In this document: piece by piece, positions 26,414 through 34,092 of the stretch
How the letters are laid out: each line of letters begins with the position of its first letter
Position numbering within the stretch: position 1 is the first letter of the stretch
NCBI GenBank assembly: GCA_051005695.1
Contig: JBPCJC010000089.1
Span: forward strand, 10,416 to 74,415
Length of the DNA stretch: 64,000 nt
From: JACCTI01 sp051005695
Lineage (GTDB): Bacteria; Verrucomicrobiota; Verrucomicrobiia; Chthoniobacterales; UBA10450
Direction: 5' to 3'
Position numbers and translations under genes: made by a program
Notes under the pieces: model-generated
What the model was told of the DNA's origin: nothing
What the model saw: the letters and a program-made list of their open reading frames with translations, nothing else
Database searches by the model: none

Positions 26414-27477
26414 AGAAACGGCGTTTGAATCTTGAGCACGCCCGGGCTCATCTCGTCGATCAGATCGAGGAAGACTTCGTCTTCGGTCAACGCGCGCAGC
26501 GGCGCCATGAAAAATTCGGGGTTGAACGCGATCGAAAATTCCCGGCCTTTGTAGGCCACTGCGAGCGATTCTTTCGCTTCCCCGACTTCCGGAGTGTTCG
26601 CGGTGATGTCGATGTTGTTCTTGGTGAAATTAAGTTTGATCGAGTTGGATTTGTCGCTCGCCAGCAGGGAAACGCGGCGGAGCGAATTCAAAAATGTCTC
26701 GCGCTCGAGGGTGACGCGCTCCTTCGTTTCCGAGGGAATGACCTGTCGATAGTTCGGATAATTACCTTCGATCAATTTCGAAACCAGGAGCGTGTTGTTG
26801 AGATCGAAGGCGATCTGTCCGCTGCCGAAACTCACTTTCACTTCGCCGTCGTCCGTCAGGAGGCGCTGCAATTCCGTGACCGCTTTTGTCGGCACGATGA
26901 TGTCGGCTTCGTGACTGCGCGGAAATTCGAGCTCGATATCGACCATCGCCAAACGCCGTCCATCGGTCGCCACGAGGGTGAGCTTGTTGTCCTTCAGGCT
27001 AAACAAAACGCCGTTGAGGACGTAGCGCGTTTCGTCGGTGGAGATCGCATAGGAAGTTTTGCGCAAACCGTCGCGCAAATCCTTCTGCTTGATCGTGACC
27101 ACTTTCGCGCCCTCGAATTTCGGGAGCGGCGGAAATTCCTCTTCGGGCAATCCGAGAATCTTGAAAAAACTTTGGCCGCTGCGAATCGAAGCCGCGTTTT
27201 TGCCGTCGACTTCGATGAGGATTTCGCTCGAAGGAAGTTCGCGAATGATGGTGAACAAGCGGCGCGCCGGCAAAGTGGTCGCGCCTTCTTTTTCCACCTT
27301 CGCTTCGAAACTGCCGCGGACTCCGACGTCGAGATCGGTCGTGGTCAGATGAACTTCATCGCCGTTCGCCTGCAGCAAAACATTCGAGAGAATCGGCAAG
27401 GTCGTCCGCGTGCTGACAACGTTCTGCACCTGCTGCAAACCTTCGAGCAATTTTTCTTTGGTGACGCTAAATTTCAT
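26380..27477 (-). CDS. dnaN: DNA polymerase III beta sliding clamp
   Basis: The 365-residue clamp has three successive clamp domains (about residues 1-120, 128-245 and 246-365). MKFSVTKEKLLEGLQQVQNVVSTRTTLPILSNVL opens domain 1, YVLNGVLFSLKDNKLTLVATDGRRLA is in domain 2 and the C terminus is YVLMPMRIS, the conserved M-P-M-R clamp ending. It lies downstream of dnaA, as in most bacteria. No CTAACGA word occurs in it. Confidence 0.97.
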   Translation of the reverse strand: MKFSVTKEKLLEGLQQVQNVVSTRTTLPILSNVLLQANGDEVHLTTTDLDVGVRGSFEAKVEKEGATTLPARRLFTIIRELPSSEILIEVDGKNAASIRSGQSFFKILGLPEEEFPPLPKFEGAKVVTIKQKDLRDGLRKTSYAISTDETRYVLNGVLFSLKDNKLTLVATDGRRLAMVDIELEFPRSHEADIIVPTKAVTELQRLLTDDGEVKVSFGSGQIAFDLNNTLLVSKLIEGNYPNYRQVIPSETKERVTLERETFLNSLRRVSLLASDKSNSIKLNFTKNNIDITANTPEVGEAKESLAVAYKGREFSIAFNPEFFMAPLRALTEDEVFLDLIDEMSPGVLKIQTPFLYVLMPMRISS

Positions 27478-27520
27478 GAGGGCGGGCGAGCTATGATGTA
27501 AGGCTTACGATTTTATTCGG

Positions 27521-27557
27521 CAACCGCAATCTCTCCTATGCACGAGGCGTGCGGTTG
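27521..27557. other. hairpin in the dnaA-dnaN gap
   Basis: The 8-bp inverted repeat CAACCGCA / TGCGGTTG (27521-27528, 27550-27557) with a 21-base loop sits in the 115-bp spacer between dnaA and dnaN. It could be a weak attenuator or a regulator site; there is no T-tract, so it is not a clear terminator. A CTAACGAG word follows at 27576. Confidence 0.35.
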
Positions 27558-27592
27558 GTGATCGCGTTGGCTGCGCTAACGAGACCTGGAAC

Positions 27593-28960
27593 TCAGCGTT
27601 TCAGCGAACTGTCGATGAAGGAAATCGTTTGCCGGAGGTTATCCTGCTCCACCATCCGTCGCTTCACCAGCTTGCAGGCGTGCAGGACGGTGCCGTGATC
27701 TCGTCCGCCAAAGGCATCGCCGATTTCGTTCAGCGAAGCTTTGGTTAGTTCGCGCGCCAAATACATCGCGATCTGGCGCGGGAAAGCGATGTTGGCCGGC
27801 CGGCGTTTACTGGTCATGTCGGCAATCCGGACGTCGAAGTGCTCGGCCACGCGCCGTTGAATTTGCTCGATCGTGACCGCGTGCCGCGCTTCCTCGTTGA
27901 GGATGTCCTTGAGTAAGTGCTCGACGATTTCGTTGGTCAGTTCCTTCCCGCTCAGCGAAGCGAAGGAAGCCACGCGCATGAGCGCGCCTTCCAGCCGGCG
28001 GACATTGGTGCGGATGCGCAAGGCGAGAAAATCGAAAATCTCATCGCGCAAAGTGATGTGCAGCGTGCGCGCTTTTTTGCGCAGGATGGCGGTGCGCGTC
28101 TCGACGTCGGGCGGTTGCAGCTCCGCCGTCAGGCCCCATTCGAAACGCGAAACGAGGCGATGCTCGAGGTTGGCAATCTCCGAGGCCGGGCGATCGCTCG
28201 AGAGCACGATTTGTTTATGCCCGTCGAAAAGGGTGTTGAAGGTGTGAAAAAATTCTTCCTGCGAGCGCTCTTTGCCGCCGAGGAATTGGATGTCATCAAT
28301 CAAGAGCAAATCGGCCTGGCGATAACGCTTCCGGAATTTCACCAGGGTGCTGTGCTGGATCGCGTCGATGAACTCGTTGATGAAGAGCTCGCTCGAGAGA
28401 TACATCACTTTCGGATTTTTTTTGTTCGCCCAAACGTATTGCCCAATCGCTTGCATCAGATGGGTTTTGCCGAGGCCAACGCCACCATAAATGAAGAGCG
28501 GGTTGTACGTGCGCGCGGGTGATTTTGCGACGGCGAGACTGGCGGCGTGGGCGATTTCGTTGTTCGGGCCGACGACGAATGATTCGAAATTATTTCGCGG
28601 ATTTAACCCGAGCGCGCTGCCGCTGTGCTTCGCGTCGCGCGGAGTCTCGCGCACTTTTTGGCTTTCCTCGATCTCGTCCGCAGCCGCTTGCGCGGTCGCA
28701 TTCGCGCTATCCGACGGCATGGTGAATTTGATCGCCCGCGGACCGCCCAATGCCGACTCCGTCGCGGCCTGCAAAGCGACCATGTGGTTACTCTCAATCC
28801 AGAATTGGTAGATGTTATTCGGGACTAAAAAAGTGAGCACATCTTCGGTCGCCCCGACCAGCTTCACCGCCGAAAACCAACGCTTGTAAGTGTCCGGGCT
28901 GACCTGCGGTTTCAGCGCAGTCGAAAGCTTCAACCATATTTGAGCACACTTCTCTTCCAT
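27593..28960 (-). CDS. dnaA: chromosomal replication initiator DnaA
   Basis: A 455-residue DnaA: N-terminal domain I (1-75), a variable linker (about 80-120), AAA+ domain III with Walker A GGVGLGKTH (159-167) and Walker B LLLIDDIQFL, and DNA-binding domain IV with SLNEIGDAFGGRDHGTVLHA (about residues 417-436), which reads DnaA boxes. It opens oriC and loads helicase. It is upstream of dnaN, and the 591-bp region 5' of it is gene-free. No CTAACGA word occurs in its coding region. Confidence 0.98.
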   Translation of the reverse strand: MEEKCAQIWLKLSTALKPQVSPDTYKRWFSAVKLVGATEDVLTFLVPNNIYQFWIESNHMVALQAATESALGGPRAIKFTMPSDSANATAQAAADEIEESQKVRETPRDAKHSGSALGLNPRNNFESFVVGPNNEIAHAASLAVAKSPARTYNPLFIYGGVGLGKTHLMQAIGQYVWANKKNPKVMYLSSELFINEFIDAIQHSTLVKFRKRYRQADLLLIDDIQFLGGKERSQEEFFHTFNTLFDGHKQIVLSSDRPASEIANLEHRLVSRFEWGLTAELQPPDVETRTAILRKKARTLHITLRDEIFDFLALRIRTNVRRLEGALMRVASFASLSGKELTNEIVEHLLKDILNEEARHAVTIEQIQRRVAEHFDVRIADMTSKRRPANIAFPRQIAMYLARELTKASLNEIGDAFGGRDHGTVLHACKLVKRRMVEQDNLRQTISFIDSSLKR

Positions 28961-29551
28961 ACGGACTTGTTAACAGGGTTAAGCAACCCGCGCAGCGAGG
29001 TGCCATGAGGGAAAAGAGCCGACGCAGATCTCGTCTCCCCCGAAAGAATTAGGTGCAGGCGCAGCCGTCCGGCAGGAAAATAAGATGGGAAAAATCGCAA
29101 AACACGAGGGGGAAACGCGTTTTGGCCCGTTGATCAGAAATTGAAACCCACCCGCACGGCCGCAATTTTTTGCGCGGCGGTCGTGAGGGGCGGGTGTCAA
29201 AATCATGCGGCTACTTCGTTGGCTGACAGTTTGTTCACATCTTGTTCACACCCACTCGATTCCCTCTCTGCCAGCGGCTTGAGATTAGAAACGCATCCAT
29301 GGTCGAACAAGAAAAATTCGGAAGTTTATTTTCCATTCGCGTCCAAAAAAATCTTGACGGAAAAATTGAACCGGCGAGTGCCTCGGGCGTCTAAACGAGA
29401 CCGCTCAGGTGCAGCGTTGACCGGTAATGCGCGCTCGCGCATTTTCGCTCTTCGAGGAAGACTGCGCGGAGCGTATCGACTCACGGAAAATGCCACGAAA
29501 ACCCGATCCCTCGCCCATTTCCGTGTCGAAAATTTCCCGGCCTAACGAGTA
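28961..29551. other. candidate replication origin (oriC) region
   Basis: This is a 591-bp stretch between dnaA and a divergent gene with no plausible coding frame. It holds two direct copies of TTGTTCACA (29231-29239 and 29242-29250), 11 bp apart, and TTGTTAACA next to dnaA (28967-28975). These are two- to three-mismatch relatives of the DnaA box TTATCCACA; no perfect box was seen. An AT-rich run with several A/T tracts (about 29305-29370) could be the unwinding element. Its position next to dnaA is the strongest argument. Confidence 0.55.
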
Positions 29552-30070
29552 ATGCGACCACTCCTCGCCTCTCTCGTCCTGCTGTTTTTGGCGGTGATCT
29601 CGGCGCGCGCCGGGGACGACATTCCGCCCCCGTTCGGATTCCGCTGGAACGATCCTGTGGCCAAAGTCGAGCAGGTTCTGGTGGCGGCGAAGGCGAAGAT
29701 TGTCGGCCGCGACAAAAAAGAAAAACGCGAGATCTGGAGTGTGGAAGGCCTGGTCCAACCGGGGCTCAAGCGAACCCTTTTCAAGTTCAAGGAAGGCTTT
29801 CTCGTCGAGGTCGAACTGCAGTACGAATACGACAAGTGGACGATCGAAAATTATAACAGCCGGATGGGCGAAATTCGCCGCTACTTCGATTCCAAGTTCG
29901 GCACCGGCAAGCTGGTTTCGCGCACCCGCGACACCGACTCGGATGTCGTCCAAACATTGGTCGGCTATCAGTGGATTGTGGGCGGAACGATGCTCGAGCT
30001 TTTCTATTTCTCCGCGGAAAAACAGCCGAATCTTTTCCGCACCATCACCGTTACCTACCGCGCCATCTAG
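29552..30070 (+). CDS. hypothetical exported protein
   Basis: A 172-residue protein with a signal peptide (hydrophobic residues 4-19, cleavage after ARA near residue 20). The mature part starts PPPFGFRWNDPVAKVEQVL, a layout seen in small periplasmic proteins that track start-of-domain FGFRWG motifs, and continues with basic helices and beta-strands (FLVEVELQYEYDKW). The function is unknown. CCTAACGAG lies three bases ahead of its start (29541-29549), within the likely ribosome-binding zone; no good Shine-Dalgarno is otherwise visible. Confidence 0.65.
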   Translation: MRPLLASLVLLFLAVISARAGDDIPPPFGFRWNDPVAKVEQVLVAAKAKIVGRDKKEKREIWSVEGLVQPGLKRTLFKFKEGFLVEVELQYEYDKWTIENYNSRMGEIRRYFDSKFGTGKLVSRTRDTDSDVVQTLVGYQWIVGGTMLELFYFSAEKQPNLFRTITVTYRAI

Positions 30071-30104
30071 GGCGCGCTGCGCTGGCCTAACGAGTGATCG
30101 CGGG

Positions 30105-30662
30105 TCAACCGCGTTGCGTTTCTTTCTGCAAACGCTTCAGCCGGCTGGCCACGCTGGCCTTCGAGACCGAGCTCATTCGATCGATGAAAAGGATCCCGTT
30201 GAGATGATCGATCTCGTGCTGCAACGCGCGCGCCAGCAAACCCGACGCTGCGATCTCGACCGTTTCACCACCGAGCGTTTCTGCTTTCACGACCACCGCA
30301 TGCGCCCGATCGATCTCCCCGGTGATCTCCGGAAAACTCAGACAACCTTCACTGCCGGCGACGATTTCTTCGCCGAGCTGAAGCTGCGGATTGAGGAGGA
30401 CTAACGGCATCGCAATTGCGGGATCCATTTCCTGTCCGTTGAGTTTCAAAGTGCTCGGCTTTTCCTCCGCTTCCGAGACATCGACCACGATCAGTTGCAG
30501 GGCTTCGCCGATTTGTTGCGCCGCTAAGCCGACCCCATTCGCCGCCTGCATCGTTTCCAACATGTCCGAAGCCAAAGCGCGGACGCGTTCGTCCGCTTGC
30601 GCGATCCGGCGCCCTTTCGCCCGCAAGATCGGGTCGCCATATTTCACGATCGGCAATTTCAT
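30105..30662 (-). CDS. def: peptide deformylase
   Basis: A 185-residue enzyme with all three family motifs: GVGLAAQQ (43-50), EGCLSFP (105-111, metal ligand C107) and HEIDHLNG (149-156, ligands H149 and H153, catalytic E150). It removes N-formyl from nascent proteins. The start overlaps the exbD stop by 4 bp (ATGA), making it the last gene of the tonB-exbB-exbD-def operon. A CTAACGAG word lies just beyond its stop at 30087. Confidence 0.97.
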   Translation of the reverse strand: MKLPIVKYGDPILRAKGRRIAQADERVRALASDMLETMQAANGVGLAAQQIGEALQLIVVDVSEAEEKPSTLKLNGQEMDPAIAMPLVLLNPQLQLGEEIVAGSEGCLSFPEITGEIDRAHAVVVKAETLGGETVEIAASGLLARALQHEIDHLNGILFIDRMSSVSKASVASRLKRLQKETQRG

Positions 30663-31066
30663 TTTTCGCCGTGAGTGAAGGCGGGCAAGTTTTTCACGCC
30701 CGCTAATTTGAGCGCGTCCATCACTTTGATGATGGTGCCAAACGACGCCTTTTTGTCGGCCTGCAGCGCGAGCGCAGATTTCTTCGCGGCGACCAATTCG
30801 CGGACGGCAACTTCGAGTTCTTCCACCGGCAACGGCCGGCCATCGAGCGAGACCTCATCGTTTGCATCCACGCTGACAATCGCATGGTCTTCTTCCGACG
30901 GCGCCTTGGTCGCGGTTTGGGATTCCGGGAGATTGATCTGCACTTCCGGCTGATCTTTTTTGAAGGTGGTCGAGACGACGAAAAAGATCAGCAGAATGGT
31001 CAGGATATCGACTAACGAGACGATGATGATGGAGGGCGCGCGCCGCTTCCGCACTGCGATCTTCAT
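30659..31066 (-). CDS. exbD: ExbD/TolR biopolymer transport protein
   Basis: A 135-residue protein with one transmembrane helix (about residues 15-35, IIVSLVDILTILLIFFVVST). The conserved Asp D20 lies in this helix and carries protons in the ExbB-ExbD motor. A periplasmic domain follows (about 45-135), ending in the usual small fold. It lies between exbB and def in a plain operon with 18 bp to exbB; the downstream end is coupled to def. A CTAACGA word falls inside at 31012. Confidence 0.92.
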   Translation of the reverse strand: MKIAVRKRRAPSIIIVSLVDILTILLIFFVVSTTFKKDQPEVQINLPESQTATKAPSEEDHAIVSVDANDEVSLDGRPLPVEELEVAVRELVAAKKSALALQADKKASFGTIIKVMDALKLAGVKNLPAFTHGEK

Positions 31067-31084
31067 GACAGCAAACCGCGTTCG

Positions 31085-31837
31085 TTAGGCGCTGGGATGG
31101 ACCGGAACGATCGGCACCGGCGCGGGCGTGGTCACCGCGCCGGCGGTGGCGCGTTGGGTCGCGGCACCATCCGCGCGTTTCACCCTTCCGTAATAACATT
31201 TGCCGATCAACTCGACCACGAGGGTCTCCATTTCCACCGACATCACTTCGATCTTTTTCGAGAAATAACTGAAGGCCACCAGCGAAGGCACCGCGATCGA
31301 AAGGCCGAAGACGGTTGCGTTCAACGCTTCCGCAATGCCGCGCGCCACCTGTTGCGTGTTCGAGGCGCCGGAACTAATTCCGAGCGCCGAAAAAACGTGC
31401 ACCAACCCCGAGACCGCGCCGATCAATCCCAACAACGGCGCGATGCCGGTGATGATCTCGAGCACAATTAGCCCGCGTTCGAGCACGACCAATTCGTGCC
31501 GCGCTTTGGTTTCCACCACCTCGACAGTTTCGCTCCGCGGCGCGCGCAAATGTTGCAAGGCCATCCGCACCAAACGCGCGAGCGACGAGTCGTCCTGTTG
31601 CGCAATCCGCGCCAAGCGTTCCGCGCTGCCGCCGGGAACGAGCCGTTCGATTTCGCTCTCGATCACCAACGGAAGCACATTCTTTCGTTGCAAGGCCAAC
31701 CCGCGGAGAATGATCGTCGTCACGGTCATGATCGAACAGAGCAACAGCGGCCACATGAAGATTCCGCCGGAGATGAAAAACTGCCAGACGTCGTTCGCCG
31801 GCCAGGGAAGTTGCGCGAGGAGCGAAAGAAAAATCAT
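31085..31837 (-). CDS. exbB: ExbB/TolQ/MotA proton channel
   Basis: A 250-residue membrane protein with three transmembrane segments: about residues 20-45, 115-140 (GLIVLEIITGIAPLLGLIGAVSGLVHVF) and 160-195 (GIAEALNATVFGLSIAVPSLVAF). The G-L-x-G-T/A-V-x-G pattern and the small-residue helices are characteristic of the ExbB channel. With ExbD and TonB it energises outer-membrane receptors. Its stop lies in the sequence TTAGGC, so the CTAACGA-type word at 31082 contains the TAA stop codon. It starts with ATGA overlap to tonB. Confidence 0.93.
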   Translation of the reverse strand: MIFLSLLAQLPWPANDVWQFFISGGIFMWPLLLCSIMTVTTIILRGLALQRKNVLPLVIESEIERLVPGGSAERLARIAQQDDSSLARLVRMALQHLRAPRSETVEVVETKARHELVVLERGLIVLEIITGIAPLLGLIGAVSGLVHVFSALGISSGASNTQQVARGIAEALNATVFGLSIAVPSLVAFSYFSKKIEVMSVEMETLVVELIGKCYYGRVKRADGAATQRATAGAVTTPAPVPIVPVHPSA

Positions 31838-32898
31838 CGGTTGGCGTAGGTCGTAAAAAAGATGTCCACCGGCAGCCGGCCTTCCGGCAGGGTCGCGATC
31901 AGGTCAGGCGGGATGGGGGGAATTTGCGCCTCCTGAAATGATTGCAAGCAGATGTTAGCGAAGGCTTCGTTCGCATTGTTCGAGAGCACCCGCAAATTCT
32001 TGATCTTCCCCTTGGCATCGACTTCCGCTTCCACGTGCGCGGTCCCGATACTGACCAGGTCCATCTTGTCCTTCATATAATAATACCAGCGCGAACCGAT
32101 CGCATCCGAGACCGCCTTCTGGTATTTCCCCAGCGGCGTGCCGACCGCGTTGACCGAAGACGGACCGCGATTAGAAATCCGGCCGGTGATGCGCGTTTGT
32201 TGTTTTTCCGGTTGAAAAGCGGACGCGGGAGTTTCCGGCCGCGGCCGAGTGATCGTGGGCGGCTCGGTCGGCCCCACTTCGGGCGGCGGCGTCGCTTCCA
32301 CTTCATCGGTATCGCGTAATGCTGGAGGCGGCGTGGCGGTTAACATCGCCAGCCTTTCCGGTTCCGGCGTGGCCGCGGGTGGCGGAGTCGTTACCGGAGT
32401 TGGTTGCGGGGTCGCGGACGGTTTGGGTTTTTGCGTCGGCGCGGCCGTCGGCGTGGCGGTTGGTTGCGGCGGCGGGGTTGGTTGGATCGTCGGTTGCGGC
32501 ACCGGCACCGCCGGCTTGGACTCGTTAGGCAAAGCGAGCTCGCGCGTTTGCATTTCCAAATACGGCTGCTCTTTCCCCTCCTGCGAAGGCAACGGCGCTT
32601 CCCCGGTTACGGGCACGCTGCTGGCCGCGATCGAGTTTGCATTCGACTCGAACGTTTTTTCTTGGGGCGCTTCCGCGGATTCCCGCGCCGTTTCGATGTA
32701 AGCCGGATTCGGTTTCACCGGCGGCGGCGGCGCCGAGAGATCGATCACGGTTAATTCCGTCGGCGCGTCCTCCGGTGGCAACGGCGTCGAGCCGTTATTA
32801 AATGCGGCTAACGAAAGCCCGATGACGACATGGAGGAGGAGCGATGCAAGCACCGCTAGCCAGACTTTTTTGCGCTCTCGTTTGCCGAATGTGGTCAC
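31834..32898 (-). CDS. tonB: TonB-like energy transducer
   Basis: About 354 residues. I start it at GTG 32898, which follows GGGAGG with good spacing; the longer frame runs into the repeat element. The N terminus has a basic stretch (KRERKKVW) and a single membrane helix (about residues 10-33). A long linker rich in Pro, Thr and Ala (about 150-230, many PTP/TAP units) spans the periplasm, and the C-terminal domain (about 265-354; GSRWYYYMKDKMDLVSIGT) is TonB-type. It links the ExbB-ExbD motor to outer-membrane transporters. Two CTAACGA words are inside. Confidence 0.85.
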   Translation of the reverse strand: MTTFGKRERKKVWLAVLASLLLHVVIGLSLAAFNNGSTPLPPEDAPTELTVIDLSAPPPPVKPNPAYIETARESAEAPQEKTFESNANSIAASSVPVTGEAPLPSQEGKEQPYLEMQTRELALPNESKPAVPVPQPTIQPTPPPQPTATPTAAPTQKPKPSATPQPTPVTTPPPAATPEPERLAMLTATPPPALRDTDEVEATPPPEVGPTEPPTITRPRPETPASAFQPEKQQTRITGRISNRGPSSVNAVGTPLGKYQKAVSDAIGSRWYYYMKDKMDLVSIGTAHVEAEVDAKGKIKNLRVLSNNANEAFANICLQSFQEAQIPPIPPDLIATLPEGRLPVDIFFTTYANR

Positions 32899-32996
32899 TC
32901 CAACCTCCCGAATACCGGCGAATGTAGCATCGCGTATTCCCGCGACCAGTCGCGTCCACACGCGCCGCACGCGCAAAATTCTCTTCACCTTGGCGC

Positions 32997-33143
32997 TGTC
33001 ATCCCGAGCCGCGAAGTCGGCGGGGGACCTCGCGCAGGCCGGCACAGCAATCTATTAGGACCGCGCGATTAAATGACACGCGCTCGAAGAACGTCCGTGC
33101 GCATGGTCGAGGTCCTTCGCCGTCTCCGCGGCTCAGGATGACA
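32997..33143. repeat. intergenic inverted-end repeat, copy 3 (long)
   Basis: A 147-bp element between tonB and the DNA glycosylase gene. Its left 20 bases match copies 1 and 2, and the right end reads GCTCAGGATGACAG, with TGTCATCC/GGATGACA as inverted ends. The final 11 bases (33133-33143) are part of the glycosylase gene and contain its stop codon. The 234-bp gap 32899-33132 holds nothing else of note. Confidence 0.8.
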
Positions 33144-34023
33144 GCGTGGGAGTGCGCAATCTTCTGGTTGCAACGACCGCCTTCGGTTTTACCCGTTTTC
33201 GCGACGTCGTCTTGCGCGCGTGATGAAACAAATACTGCTGCGCGTAGCCGCCGTGTTCGCCGAAGTAGCTGTCGCAAAACTCCCGCAACTCCGCCGCGGT
33301 CACTCTGCGCCGGCGGGAAAAATATTTCTCCATCAGGACCCGCTCGATCCAAACATCGATCGGAAACGCGCGCAGCCGTTCGTAGGCGAAAAGCATCACG
33401 CAATTTGCCACCTTGGCGCCGACGCCCGGCAACTCGCACAACCGCGCCCGCAGTTCGTCGTCGGAAAGCCGGCGCCACGACTCCAGTTTCGCCGCGCCAC
33501 TGCTGACGCGCTCCGCGGTCGCGTGCAAATTCTTCGCGCGATACCCGAGCGCGCACCCGCGCAACTCCGCCTCGGTCGCACACGCGATCCGCTCCGCTGT
33601 CGGGAACGCATGCACCTGAGTTCCATCAATCATCAGACGTGAACCAAATCGCTCTCGCAGCGCGCGCGACATCTGCCGAATATGCGCCACCTGTTTCATC
33701 GACGAGGTGATGAAACTGGCAAGGCACTCCCAGATCGGCTGCCGCATGATTCGCAGGCCGGAACAAAAATCCCGCGCCGAACACATCGCCGGATCGCTCG
33801 GAAACGCCGCGCAAATTTCCTCGAGCGAATGATCGAGCGCGAAATAATTGCGCGCCCCCGCAGCGTCGATTCCCCTAACGAGCAATCGACCCGCGCGTTG
33901 CTCCACATAAACCGCCGATTCCCCAATCGTCCCGACAAAACCGGCGCCTAACGAGTCCCAATGAAACGTCTGCCCGGAGTCGAGCGTCAGCGCGAGATCG
34001 AACTCGGGAGCCGCAATTTCCAT
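33133..34023 (-). CDS. 8-oxoguanine DNA glycosylase (OGG1-like)
   Basis: A 296-residue HhH-GPD protein. The N-terminal OGG-like domain (about residues 1-100) begins with FDLALTLDSGQTFHW, where the QTFHW-like motif is diagnostic of OGG1. The helix-hairpin-helix has LPGVGAKVANC with catalytic K204, and D223 follows in FPIDVW. It excises 8-oxoguanine from DNA and cleaves the strand. I start it at ATG 34023. The last codons and stop come from the adjacent repeat element, so the original C terminus was probably different. Two CTAACGA words lie within it (33875, 33948). Confidence 0.9.
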   Translation of the reverse strand: MEIAAPEFDLALTLDSGQTFHWDSLGAGFVGTIGESAVYVEQRAGRLLVRGIDAAGARNYFALDHSLEEICAAFPSDPAMCSARDFCSGLRIMRQPIWECLASFITSSMKQVAHIRQMSRALRERFGSRLMIDGTQVHAFPTAERIACATEAELRGCALGYRAKNLHATAERVSSGAAKLESWRRLSDDELRARLCELPGVGAKVANCVMLFAYERLRAFPIDVWIERVLMEKYFSRRRRVTAAELREFCDSYFGEHGGYAQQYLFHHARKTTSRKRVKPKAVVATRRLRTPTLSS

Positions 34024-34092
34024 GGCCCACCATACCGCCGTCCCGCGCAAAATCCTTTGCGCCTCCGGTGAATTCTGGCAGCTAACAACTCG

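Noticed and set aside
26425..27501. Plus-strand open frame of 358 codons
   Set aside because: Antisense to dnaN, whose identity is certain; composition is non-protein-like.
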